From Patiria pectinifera (Eukaryota > Echinodermata > Asteroidea > Valvatida > Asterinidae): a stretch of DNA of 64,000 nt. Positions within the stretch are counted from its first letter, which is position 1; each line of letters starts with the position of its first letter. The stretch spans positions 14,720,863 through 14,784,862 of the forward strand of contig CM057135.1 in NCBI GenBank assembly GCA_029964075.1, read 5' to 3'. The notes under the pieces are model-generated. The model did no database searches. It saw only the letters and a program-made list of their open reading frames with translations, and had not been told where the DNA came from. Of the stretch, positions 17,168 to 29,949 are shown piece after piece. Made by a program: the position numbers and the translations under genes.

Positions 17168-18095
17168 CGTTTGCAGATCATCTACATGATGTAGTTCTAG
17201 GGTGTATTTCTTGTAGATCATCTACATGATGTGGTTCTAGGGTGTATTTTTTGTAGATCATCTACATGATGTAGTTCTAGGGTGTATTTTTGGTAGATCA
17301 TCTACATGATGTGGTTCTAGAGTGCATTTCTTGTAGATCATCTACATGATGTGGTTCTAGGGTGCATTTTTGGTAGATCATCTACATGATGTGGTTCTAG
17401 GGTGTATTTTTGGTAGATCATCTACATGATGTGGTTCTAGGGTGTATTTTTTTGTAGATCATCTACATGATGTGGTTCTAGGGTGTATTTGTGGTAGATC
17501 ATCTACATGATGTGGTTCTAGAGTGCATTTTGTTGTAGATCATGTACATGATGTTGTTCTGGAGTGCATTTTGTTGTAGATCATCTACATGATGTGGTTC
17601 TAGGGTGTATTTCTTGTAGATCATCTACATGATGTGGTTCTAGGGTGTATTTTTGGTAGATCATCTACATGATGTGGTTCTAGGGTGTATTTTTGGTAGA
17701 TCATCTACATGATGTGGTTCTAGGGTGTATTTTTGGTAGATCATCTACATGATGTGGTTCTAGGGTGTATTTTTTTTGTAGATCATCTACATGATGTGGT
17801 TCTAGGGTGTATTTTTTTGTAGATCATCTACATGATGTGGTTCTAGGGTGTATTTTTTGTAGATCATCTACATGGTGTGGTTCTAGGGTGTATTTTTGGT
17901 AGATCATCTACATGATGTGGTTCTATAGAGTGCATTTCTTGTAGATCATCTACATGATGTAGTTCTAGGGTGCATTTCTAGTAGATCATCTACATGATGT
18001 GGTTCTAGGGGTTTTTTTTGTAGATGATCTACATGATGTGGTTCTTGAGTGTATTTCTAGTAGATCATCTACATGATGTGGTTCTAGGCTGCATA
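17168..18095 (+). repeat. 40-bp satellite array, left (about 23 copies)
   Basis: Each unit contains GTAGATCATCTACATGATG, whose first 13 bases are palindromic around a central C, followed by TGGTTCTAGGGTGTATTTTT. Units are 38-42 bp and differ by a few bases or by length of the T-run. Confidence 0.95.
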
Positions 18096-18164
18096 TCTGG
18101 TATATCAGGCTCGTTATTGCAAAATATTAAACAAAAACTACTGCATTTAAAATCAACAGAATGC

Positions 18165-18905
18165 AGTACAAAAGGTCAATGCAGGATAAGCGACTAGCCC
18201 ACTACACGTAAAGAATGCAGTACAGAAAGCCACTTCATGACAAACGACTGCCCCAATACACGTAAAGTATGCAGTACAGAAAGCCACTTCATGATTAACG
18301 ACTTACCCAATACATGTAAAGTATGCAGTACAGAAATCCAGTGCAGGATAAGCGACTGATCCAATACACGTAAAGTATGCAGTACAGAAAGCCAGTGCAG
18401 GATAAGCGACTAACCCAATACACGTAAAGTATGCAGTACAGAAAGCCAGTGCAGGCTAAGCGACTGACCCAATACACGTAAAGTATGCAGTACAGAAAGC
18501 CAGTGCAGGATAAGTGACTAACCCAATACACGTAAAGTATGCAGTACAGAAAGCCAGTGCAGGATAAGTGACTAACCCAATACACGTAAAGTATGCAGTA
18601 CAGAAAGCCAGTGCATGATAAGCGACTGACCCAATACACGTAAAGTATGCAGTACAGAAAGCCATTGCCGGATAACTGACTAACCCAATACACGTAAAGT
18701 ATGCAGTACAGAAAGCCAGTGCAGGCTAAGCGACTGACCCAATACACGTAAAGTATGCAGTACAGAAAGCCAGTGCAGGATAAGCGACTGACCCAATACA
18801 TGTAAAGTATGCAGTACAGAAAGCCACTGCAGGATAAGCGACTGACCCAATACATGTAAAGTATGCAGTACAGAAAGCCACTGCATGATAAGCGACTAAG
18901 CTAGT
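18165..18905 (+). repeat. 54-bp satellite array, left (about 13 copies)
   Basis: Units contain CACGTAAAGTATGCAGTACA and GAAAGCCAGTGCAGGATAAG. The period is 54 bp, so open frames run through the array on the minus strand, but they only repeat an 18-residue pattern and are not evidence of a gene. Confidence 0.95.
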
Positions 18906-19348
18906 ACATGTAATTTGTAAAGTATGTGGTTCTCGGATGCATTTCTTGTAGATCATCTACGTGATTTGGTTCTTGGTTGCATGGTAAATCATGGCCTCGT
19001 TATTGCAAAATAATGAAAAACAAAAATTACTGTCTGTATTACTGAAAGACGGGTGAGTTTTTTTCGTATCAAGTTACGAGCACGTACGTGCGCCTACTAT
19101 GGTTCAATTCAGTCACTACGCTGTTCACAGGGCGCCCTCTACCCTGTTTCGAACATACATACGTGCGGCGTTTGATTATCATTCACAGAACTCTTTGAAA
19201 ATATCAATGTTACAAAAACAAAGAAGTAATTAAGGTTATTATTACATTTAAAATACTGATGGTATACCGATATATCTTAAAAACCGCCACCCCCGCCTCT
19301 ATATTCTCGCTCATGTTAGCCTTCGCTTTGTATGGTAAGTCCTGAACT

Positions 19349-20330
19349 ATGGAATAAAAAATGTATATAGTAAAATGCATATGGCTATCAGTTTATTTTT
19401 CCACTTTGAGAAACCCACAAAAGGAAAGCGCGAATTCAAGTCAAAATAACAATAAAATACAGGGGCGGCGGAACTTGGGGGGGGGGGACACATTTTTCCG
19501 GCCAACAAACTGAGTACCACTCTCGTGGTCATAAATGTGCCCCCTCGAGATGTGACAAAACTGCCCCAAACCGTCAGACATGATATGAAAGAACTATGAT
19601 CGCGCTCAAAAATTGTCTCCTTTCTTGTATTGCAAAAGTGCCTCTTAAAAACACAAATACCCCTCGCGCAATTACAAGATTGCCGAGGCTTCTGGAGATG
19701 GAAAAATATCCATTGGAAGCACAAACACCCCTCTCACAATAAGGAGATGGGATTTTGGCCATTAAACAGTAGTGCTCCTCCGCGATATATATTGAGATGG
19801 AAATCAGCCCCTCGAAAATAAAAGTGCCCCGCTTGCGAAATTAAAACTGTACCCCTCTCGATCAAGGTGGACAACTTGCCTTTAAAACAATATAGTGCTA
19901 CTCACGCGAATAAAATGGTCTAGTCATAAAAAAAATGTGTCCTTTACATGTAGTCCAATCCAATCCAGTGCGGACATACCAGAGAGGTTACTCCGGGGGT
20001 GTGTCGGCGGCCGAAGGGCTCTCTCAATTGAAAACAAATTACCTTCTTTCAGAAAACTATGGCTTTATTGATACTATTTCATGAATAGGCCTGCACTATA
20101 ATTTTTTCAGTAAGAGAATTAACTTCCTTTTTTATTTTTTAACGCAAACATTAATTACGTTTATTAGAATTGTTGTTCGGGGTAACATGTATTCCTTGCA
20201 TTGTGAACTAAACAGTTTCACGATGTTCTTCTTTTTTCACACCGACGGATGGTGCCTTTTTTTTTTTAGCAAGTAGCTCTTTTTGTTGACCCCCCTCCCC
20301 AAGTTTGAAAAGCTTTCCCGGCGCCCCCGC
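19349..20330. other. Spacer between left inverted repeat and internal array
   Basis: No gene is supported. It contains a G-run (19,479-19,490) after CAGGGGCGGCGGAACTT, and ends near 20,330 with a sequence whose reverse complement is CAGCGGGGGCGCCGG. The two ends resemble each other in inverted orientation, so a small non-autonomous transposon may occupy about 19,461-20,331. No target duplication was found. Confidence 0.4.
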
Positions 20331-21965
20331 TGTCACTACACGTAAAGTATGCAGTACAGAAAGTCAGTGCGTGATAAGCGACTAACCCAATACACGTGAA
20401 GTATGCAGTACAGAAAGCCACTTCATAATAAACGACTAACCCACAATACACGTGAAGTATGCAGTACAAAAAGCCACTTCATGATGAACGACTAACCCAA
20501 TACACGTAAAGTATGCAGTACAGAAAGCCACTTCATGATAAACGAGTAACCCAATACCCGTAAGGTTTGCAGTACAGAAATCCACTGCATGATAAGCGAC
20601 TGACCCAATACACGTGAATTATGCAGTACAGAAAGCCACTTCATGATAAACGAGTAACCCAATACACGTAAGGTTTGCAGTACAGAAATCCACTGCATGA
20701 TAAGCGACTGACCCAATACACGTGAAGTATGCAGTACAGAAAGCCACTTCATGATAAACGACTAACCCAATACACGTGAAGTATGCAGTACAGAAATCCA
20801 CTGCATGATAAGCGACTGACCCAATACACGTAAAGTATGCAGTACAGAAAGCCACTGCATGATAAGCGACTGACCCAATACACGTGAAGTATGCAGTACA
20901 GAAAGCCACTTCATGATAAACGAGTAACCCAATACACGTAAGGTTTGCAGTACAGAAATCCACTGCATGATAAGCGACTGACCCAATACACGTGAAGTAT
21001 GCAGTACAGAAAGCCACTTCATGATAAACGACTAACCCAATACACGTGAAGTATGCAGTACAGAAATCCACTGCATGATAAGCGACTGACCCAATACACG
21101 TAAAGTATGCAGTACAGAAAGCCACTGCATGATAAGCGACTGACCCAATACACGTAAAGTATGCAGTACAGAAAGCCCTTGCCGGATAAGCGACTGACCC
21201 AATACACGTAAAGTATGCAGTACAGAAAGCCAGTGCAGGATAAGTCACTGACCCAATACACGTAAAGTATGCAGTACAGAAAGCCAGTGCGGGATAAGTG
21301 ACTAACCCAATACACGTAAAGTATGCAGTACAGAAAGCCAGTGCGGGATAAGTGACTAACCCAATACACGTAAAGTATGCAGTACAGAAAGCCAGTGCAG
21401 GATAATGACTAACCCAATACACGTAAAGTATGCAGTACAGAAAGCCATTGCAGGATAAACGACTGACCCAATACACGTAAAGTATGCAGTACAGAAAGCC
21501 ATTGCCGGATAAACGACTAACCCAATAAACGTAAAGTATGGAGTACAGAAAGCCAGTGCATGATAAGCGACTGACCCTATACACGTAAAGTATGCAGTAC
21601 AGAAAGCCACTTCATGATAAACGAGTAACCCAATACACGTGAAGTATGCAGTACAGAAAGCCAGTGCATGATAAACGACTCACCAAATACACGTGAAGTA
21701 TGGAGTACAGAAAGCCACTTCATTATAAACGACTAACCCAATACACGTGAAGTATGCAGTACAGAAAGCCACTTCATGATAAACGACTAACCAAATACAC
21801 GTGAAGTATGGAGTACAGAAAGCCACTTCATTATAAACGACTAACCCAATACACGTGAAGTATGCAGTACAGAAAGCCACTTCATGATAAACGACTAACC
21901 CAATACACGTGAAGTATGCAGTACAGAAAGCCACTTCATGATAAACGACTGACCCAATACAATAC
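20331..21965 (+). repeat. Internal 54-bp satellite array (about 30 copies)
   Basis: The same 54-bp unit as in the inverted repeats and in the same orientation as the left one, but inside them. Many units here have the variant CACTTCATGATAAACGACTA. Confidence 0.93.
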
Positions 21966-22832
21966 GGTAAACGTGTTTTGCCTTAAGCCCAAGACACACA
22001 TTCATGGTTGGAGCTACGAATATCCACGGTTTACCAAGAATCAATCGATTACGATGAACTGTCGAGATTCGTGGAGAAATCGACTTTTTTAATGCAACAT
22101 AATGTACTTGCATTGAAGACCGATGTGCATGTACGTGCCACATGCACATATGCGGGGAAATGTGGTAGGGCCGGGCCGGCCGCGATTTTCCCCCCAATAT
22201 ATCCGCATGGGGTTTTACGTTAAATGGCGTTTGAGACTTAACTTCTCTTAAAAACATGAGAAAAAAATATAAAATTAGAAAAGCAGAAATGAATTCAAAC
22301 GTAATGACATTCGGACTTTATTGGGGGGGGGGGGAATGGGGAAAGGAGTGGGGCTGGTACCATGTTGAGATGAGGCGCTTCTCAAAACCGACGATCATGC
22401 ACCCACTACAGAAAATATATGGCGCATAAGGGGGATTTTAACAAAGTTTTAACCAAGTCATAACAGCCGCTGACACAAAAAGGCCACTACCTTAATTATT
22501 TTTGTTAGGCAAAAAAACTTTTCAAAAAGGGCACTTGCTACAAAATAAACGCTGTTTCAAATTAATTGGGGGTGGGTGGGGGTAAACGCTGGTGAAAACG
22601 GGCATTTGAATAAAATAGGGCAGTCTCAACAATATACAGGCGGGGGATAAATACCTGCACCCGACCCCCCAAGTTTTCCCCCATAAACTAAACACGCTCT
22701 TATCTTGCGTTGTTCTCGCGTGAGTGGAAGATGACAAGTTTCTAGCAGTACCTAACCGCACCAAGCCCTAGGCCCCCCAATATGAGAGTGACGCTGTTTC
22801 CACCCGTCATAGCAGCGATACATCGTTAGGGA
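21966..22832. other. Upstream region of the transposase gene
   Basis: No gene is recognised. It contains a G-run at about 22,322. A promoter for the transposase gene would lie here, but I cannot point to a clear TATA box. Confidence 0.4.
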
Positions 22833-25460
22833 ATGGCTGCTGTGGATGATATTCTCGCTACTTTAAGTAAAATAAAGAGAAATTACTGCAAAGGTAGACG
22901 TGTACTGAGTGAAGAAAATCCATCGCTTTCAACCCTTCAAAAAGTGTTAAAGCAGGTTTCGAAAAACGTAGTAAAGATCGATGCAATTCGTCATGATATA
23001 CGTGATCGCCAAATCCAAAACCATAGATTAAATCGATCACTATCGAGCATAAGATCAAAGCTCAACATTTCGAAGTCTCGTCTGAGAAAAGCCATCGAGA
23101 AAGCAGAACGTCAGGTTCGTTATAATGCGCCACAATCTAGGGGTACAACAGGCAGACCACGTTTCGATATCACTTTGGCCCAACTCAACCTATTGAGAGA
23201 TGCGCATTTCTCGTGGCAAAGCATTGCCGACTTACTTGGTAAGTAAATACACAAATTGTACAATTGTAACTTTTCATACGTGTTTTTTTTATTGTCATGA
23301 CTTGTTTTCTGAGTCCAGCGGATATGTGAAAAAATTGTGCACTTTTGCATAAAACCGTGAAACTTGGCACAGATGTTTATATTCATGCGAGAAAATGTTT
23401 GACATGTGGAGCCAACGCAAATTTACCCTTTTTTCTCATGGTTGCCACCCTCCTAAAAGGGTGTGTTCGAGATGGCTCCACATCTGGATTTTTTTTCTCG
23501 TGAATATAAACGTCTGTGGGACGTTTTATTCGTTCATGAAATATGGGCACAATGTTTTCCAAAGTGGGCATAATAATTACCCCCCCCCCTTTTCTTTTAA
23601 TGGCTGCCACGCCCCCCCCCCCAAAAGGTACTATTGTGGTGGCTCCGAATCCGGAAAACACTAATAATCTATATAATTATGTCTTTGTGAATTTTCCTGC
23701 TTTTGTAACAAGTGGGAAAAACCGAGATGTGCCGAGATTTATCCATTCTTATTTATTTATTTTTTTAGGGGCAAGGTCATGTCCACTTTTTTATCAAGTT
23801 CGATCAGAAAGTTGGAAGTGAAGGAGAGTACGTCATGAACGTGAATAACTGAAATGGAACAAAAACTCAGTAAAAAAAAGAAGAAATGGCAGGAGGATTC
23901 TACCCCAGAAACACGCTGTTTTTACCCCCCCCCCTGATATTTATGAATGCTTCATATTTTTCTTCTATTCCATAGGTGTTTCAACATCAACTGTTTACAG
24001 GAGACGTCAAGAGCTTGGATTCCAAGATAGTTTGCGAACTGTCACGGCGGACGAGCTCGTAGAAATTATTCGCGATATCCAGACATACAACCCGAACATA
24101 GGCGTCACACTGATGAGAGGAGAAATCCGTTCACGTGGTGTTACAGCCAGTCATCGGCGTGTATGGGAAGCAATGACTGGGATCGACCCTGAGGGTGTAA
24201 GTCTGAGATGGAACCCCCCTTTGCAGCGAAGAGAATATTCTGTCAGAGGTCCAAACAGCATTTGGCATGTTGACTCAAACCACAAGCTGATCAGGTAAGT
24301 CACTATTTCTATATTAATAATAATAAAAACCATTCTTTTATAGCGCATATTACCGTGACTGAGGACCCTATGCGCTCTCATGAAATCAACAATTATACAA
24401 ATAGAACAGATGTGTTTTGACCCGGGTTTTGAATAGTTTTCAGTTATGTACATGTTTGTTTTCAAACACCAGTCTAGGCCTATAGCATATGACAAATATC
24501 CCTTACACCCTTGATCCGTTTTAATTTGAAGTGTTTTAATTTTTCATGATCAAATCATCCGGCGATCATTGATGATCAGTCATTCCTATCCCTGCCGTTG
24601 TTGTCTATTCATATGTGTTAAAATTTATGACTGTCATATAGTCATCATTTGTACGATCTCGCCAGTAAAAACTACAGCTTGGAATACGAGCATGCATAGG
24701 ACCTAACAATGGTTGTTACTCTATCTTTTGTCTTTTTAGATGGAAGGTGTATTTGCATGGAGGTATGTGTGGATATTCAAGAAAGATAATGTACATTGGC
24801 GCTGCTGACAACAACACCGCTGATGTTGCAGGCGAATTTTTTGAGACAGCCACAGAACGGTTCGGATGGCCATCCAGGGTTCGAACGGACGCCGGCGGTG
24901 AGAATGAGGTCATTGGTCGTCTAATGGAAGACAGGCGTGGTAACGACCATCACCCTTGGTTGCAGGGGGCCTCGACCCATAACCAAAGAATTGAGCGGTT
25001 TTGGCGTGACCTGCAGGTGCCAATTTTGAACATTTTCCGTGAAATCTTTTCCCGTCTAGAAGAGGAGAATGTGCTAGACCCTGCGTGTGATGATGACGTG
25101 TGGTGTCTCCATTTTGTGTTCATGAATGTCATCCAGAGACAACTTGATCAGTTTGTCCTGACCTGGAACAATCACAGTCTCCGCACGGAACACAGTAGAA
25201 CCCCCGACCAGCTGTTCATCTCCGGCATGCTCCAACTTTACAACTCTGGCGCAACGGGGGTTATGGAACTCTTAGACCACATACAAGCAGAACACATTCC
25301 CGTCGAACGACATCGCCATCAAAGCTCACTTGATGTTAATGTGTCAGATAACTGCATCCGAGAACTGTCTGCTAGTGTCAACCTCACGAACATTTCAGCC
25401 CAACAGGGAGAACTGATCTACACGCAAGTTAGAAATATTTACAGAAGGTATTTGCGGTAA
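22833..25460 (+). CDS. Transposase, HTH plus integrase-like DDE domain, three exons
   Basis: Exons 22,833-23,238, 23,976-24,294 and 24,740-25,460 join to 481 codons with no break. Both introns have consensus ends (G|GTAAGT and AG|GTAAGT donors; CATAG and TTTTTAG acceptors), and phases match. The N-terminus is helical. Residues about 110-150 form a helix-turn-helix (FSWQSIADLLG | VSTSTVYRRR), split by intron 1. The catalytic domain has IWHVDSNHKL (D235), VRTDAGGEN (D292) and THNQRIERFW (E327), giving a D-D34-E triad. Such enzymes cut and join transposon ends and recognise terminal repeats. It is the only evident enzyme gene of the 27-kb element and looks potentially functional. Confidence 0.9.
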
Positions 25461-28400
25461 AGGACTATATAAATTACAGCTGACCCTATGTATCTGTTCG
25501 TTCTACCATGCAAAATTATCTAATTAAGCAGTCATAGCAGTGTACTTCTTTGTTGAAACACAGTGACAGGAAATGGTTTATATATTACTGAAAATGAGAT
25601 TTTAAATTGTTCCTTGTTCTTTTATACGTTTGCACTGTTAATCTGCTGGTTAAAATCCAAATGTATACCGATTTAACCATTTAATCATGATGCTCCGATC
25701 CATGCGATTGATGTACAGTGATAAATTCAAGATGTATGATTTATTTTTCGATTGATAGGCCTCGACCATTGTTGACTTCGCAACTGCTTTGTGTTTTGCG
25801 TATTAACGTAAATCAATGCCCCATTAATTTACGTTACTACGCATAACACAAATGGTTCAGGTGTTAAATGTTTTAAACATTACATGGTTTCCACACAGGC
25901 CAGTAGTTTAAAATGAGGTTAATTGGAAGATAGAAGGGTTGACAGAGGAAGTGCATCCGATTCCCGAATAAAAAGCAGTTCACACAACATTAAAAATCCC
26001 AACATTTAAGCCTAATTGTCCCTCCGTTTTTCACGTGTTTTTGGTATTAACTCTGATTTCAGAAGCCGTGTTTTAAAATTTTTGCCTCAGTTCAAATGTC
26101 CATGTAAAATGTATGCCACTTCAAATTCAAGCAATTTTAAACAGCAGTGCTATTGGAGCAGGCTTTTACTTGTTATAATTTTTTGTTCTTTGCACATTCT
26201 GAAGTCAAGTCCCTACATGCACTGTTGTTGTTGTTTTTGCTTTAACAGTAGTGTGTCTCCGGCCCCCTGTTCTAGTGCAAATAGTTTCCTTGGTTACGTG
26301 ACCTCTTAGAAAAATAGTCGTATTAATGATATAAGACACCATTTGGTTAGTGGGGTGTTGCACATTTAGTCCGACGCCTCATAAGTAGTCCGATACGGCC
26401 TCGAGCTGACATGCCCTCAGCAGATTAGCAAAGAAGGGAGTGCATGGAGAATGAAAGTATTTCATTTTCTGTTCATTGCTATGGAGGCATATTTCTTGAT
26501 GCATTTTATCATTCAGTAGAGTGGGTACTGTTTAAAGTCTGTAGGCCTATTGATGCGGAGGCCAATGTTCACCATTGAAATCTTTTTAGGAAGGGCATGT
26601 TTTTTAAAGACTTTTGAACGATCATTATAATCTTTGATTAATTGCTATGATTAGTTCAAAGTCGATTTTTGATCGGATGTATATTTAAGTGTAAGTGTTC
26701 TACTCTTATTAGAGGTTGTATTATTCTTTGAGATATTGCGTGATGTTGTAGATCTTATTTTTGGGAAAACTCGGTACTGTATATTTTTTTTTTTAAATTC
26801 CTAACCAAGTTTGCCTGTAAATTGATCACTAGGAGGTATGGCGTTCCCACAGATCCAAGAGTACAGCAAAGTCTATTCCACATTTTCCTGCTGTATTTGA
26901 CTAGATTATGTTTAACGCAGTATAATAGCTACCTTTTTTTTGTAATGTTGGTGCTGAATTTCAATGTTCAGAGCTCGGCACAAGTCTAACTCTAATTTGA
27001 AGGTATGCAGAGGTACTTGCTGGATTAGCAAATGAAAGTGTTTAATGACTTTATCACTAGTCGTAGCCATCTGTGAATTGCGTGTGTAACTTGATGATGT
27101 ACGTTGTGAAGTGACTCATAAATGGCTTATGGCCGGTCTAATCGGTGTGACTGGAGACATCTGTTTTGGCTCAAGTGTCAAAACTGAAGTATACAGCATT
27201 GTTCTGGAGCTCATTAATAAGTATCGCCAAAAAGTTGTTGATTTCACTCAGACTGCTCGAGGTTCAGTAGAGGCTTGTTTATGATGAACTGATAATAAGT
27301 GTTTTGTAAGGACCTACGTACCACTTCGCGTTTACAAAGTGACAAAGCGTCAAGACGTTTCACCCCTTGTATTGACATCACTTAACTGTACGTTAGAATA
27401 GCATTTGCATCCATTGCTAAGTGTGGTAATTGTGTATTGGTTTTTCTTTCTTTTTCGTTTTAGGATTTTGTCTGTACCGGGGTGGTAGTTAACTTTTGTG
27501 TTTGGTTTTATTTAGTTTTTTGTTAGCTCTGGTCTCCATCTTATTCCACAATTTGTTGGCTCAGTGGGCAGCAGTCAGAGGATTCTACTTTTGTTGGTGC
27601 GAGGTTTTAACAATTTTTTTTGCCGTTGGTACTCGTGTCCTTGTCATTTCATATAATTTAAGTCAAACTCACATTTTATATTTTATTTCGAAAGTTCTTG
27701 ATTGTTCTTTGATTCGCTGGTTTTTTTCTACATTTTTTAGGTGAAGTGAATCCATTTTTGTTAGCTTCACTGGATGTGCTGATATTGAAAAGAGATTTCA
27801 GTTGATGTCATTTTTGTTTGAGTGTAACCCCTAAGTCCTAACAAAATAGTCTGCGACCCAATATTATTATTCCAGCGGAGTAAAACATTTTTATACTAGA
27901 TAAACTTTGGACTATTTGTCCAGGTTACAAACAATTGCATTTAATTTGTATATGTATCACAACGGTTCATGTTACAAGATTAAAATTACATGGAGACACA
28001 CTTGTTCGAGTGTTGCTTATTTTTTTTCAACCTTTGTTGATGCAGTGTTGTATAGGAAAATAGAAGAACACACGAAAGTGATGCTGACTGGCCCGAATTT
28101 TGGTTAAAGCAATAATAGTCATGTTACATTCCAACATTGACTGCGCTGCCACTGAAACGAGGCTAGGCCAAATGAAATTAATATTTTCAAGGCTATGTAA
28201 TTATTCTGACGGTGGAGTGAGCTGTTCAGTTTTCATATTTGCTTTATTGAAGTTTTACATATTCCCATTTTGCTGGACGGTATTGCAATCACTAAAATCT
28301 GGCCATTTGGACAAAGTGTGAATTCCAACATTGCGCAGATTAATTGAAAATTAAATGTGAACACCGCCATCTTGATAATTTCCCTCTAATCCATAAGTAT

Positions 28401-29940
28401 AAATGACGCTAAAGTCTATGAGCAATGGCATTTCCTCAATGGTCTTTACATTGGTAGGTAGCCAGCATATCGATAATGATATGTACTATTTTTCCAAACG
28501 TATATTAGTACTTATAGCTTGCGCAATAAACAATTTACACTGCAAACAAGAAAACATGGCATCCGGGCTACGTGTTTTTTTTTAAGAGCAGTTGCACTTG
28601 CATCAATTAGAAACGACGGCCAGCCGACCATCATGGAACTGCCTTTTTTTTCAAAATTTGAACCCCGATTATTTACTAATTTTGCGATTGGAAACAAATC
28701 TGTGCAATGGTGCCAGCCAGCTATTCTTGTTTTCTTTGCCCAATTCCTTCCTCCATGCCTGGCCGGACAATTCTCAGAAGTCTGTACATTGTTTGCTACA
28801 TCTCAGGAATTGGGTCAGGAAACCTCGAGGCTACGAGAACGGCATATTTTGTCGTCAACCCTGAAACAGGCACGTCCATGAAACAATATTTGCTATAAAA
28901 TACTGACCCCAAAAATCTATCCATATCCGACAATTACAGCAACAGAACATGCATATGACTCTAAAGATGCTCTTAAGGTAAATATTTTCAGAGCTTGCAA
29001 ACTGTGAACGAGTCCTTAGTTGGTTCGATTTGAAGGAACCAACCGAGATCTGCGTCCCCTTTTGCGTTCGACTCATCCCTAGGCGCCCTCCTTCTTTTGT
29101 CACGATTTTGAACACCCCTTTGTGGAGACTGGAAGAGGCATGGAGACAAGGATTGTTTGCAATCGGCTCATCCTTCCTCCCCCAGGCCCCCAGCATGGTC
29201 AAGCACAGAAGGGTTCAATTGGTTCAAGGCGCCACACACATCATGCACATGTGTATGTTCATGGTTGCTATTAAAATTGTGCTTATGCCCGAAATATTGC
29301 CGATGAATGGTGAATGGTGAAATGGTGCTTTCGTTTACAAATTGTGACACACCGTAACAAGTAACATTACATGACATTTTAAGAACTATTTTAATTTTGA
29401 TGAGCCTGAACACTTGAAAAATACAGTTAAAGTAGATGAAAAATAACGGATTCAAAATGAATCTCTTCTTAAATTTTCAACAATTTTTAACAAAATTTCA
29501 TTTTCCGAAGATATCACTTTCCTTATGATAAAGTACATAGTCAAAGAACAATTCAAGTCTGCAGTCCTGGTTTCATGATATGCGTGATAGTTTATTTCAC
29601 ATCTTTGGCATTTTTTTCGCTCCCGCTTCGCAAATGCAGAATGTCATTCAAATGAGTTGCCAAATGTCGCGGGGAGGTTGGCAGGTTGTGCCTCTAGTGC
29701 AAAGTTTTTGTTATTGTTTATGTGACTATAATGTGCTTGTATTTTCTTTTCAAAATCATTGACCTCTGTTTCAATTGATTGATTCTAATATAGGTTTTTT
29801 TCGCCTATTTGAAAACACTTTCCATTCAGATTCACCAACTCTGACATTCAGTTTCGTCCTTGAAAAAATTCACATGTTTTTAACAAAACCATTTTAGTCG
29901 TTTACCATTCAATTTCAAAGTTTGGTCCTCCTTTTTAGTC
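25461..29940. other. Interior region without recognised genes
   Basis: 4.5 kb with only short random frames. A possible polyadenylation signal for the transposase gene is AATAAA at 25,967. Apart from the hairpin at 25,788 I find no repeat array or domain. Confidence 0.45.
25788..25852. repeat. Hairpin with 26-bp arms
   Basis: Arms at 25,788-25,813 and 25,827-25,852 are reverse complements with two mismatches (TTTGTGTT..GCGTA..TAACG core), with a 13-bp loop. This could be a miniature foldback element. Confidence 0.75.
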
Positions 29941-29949
29941 ATCGGGTCG

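Larger units (their letters stand above)
16963..19348 (+). repeat. Left terminal inverted repeat
   Basis: Reverse complement of 41,268-44,047. From the outside inwards: about 200 bp rich in GTGCAC motifs, a 40-bp satellite array, a 54-bp satellite array, and a unique stretch of about 430 bp that includes CAGGGCGCCCTCTACCC and ends at CCTGAACT. Matching unique sequence on both sides of the arrays shows that the arrays are part of the repeat. Confidence 0.92.

Noticed and set aside
17168..18095. CRISPR array
   Set aside because: Spacers are not unique: repeat and spacer are both repeated, the context is eukaryotic, and no cas gene is present. It is a satellite.
18295..21965. Long minus-strand frames rich in YCILYVYWVSRLSC-type repeats as a membrane protein gene
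   Set aside because: They arise because the satellite unit is 54 bp (18 codons), so any frame without a stop stays open. Several frames are open at once, and the inverted array at 41,690-42,830 gives the same frames on the other strand.
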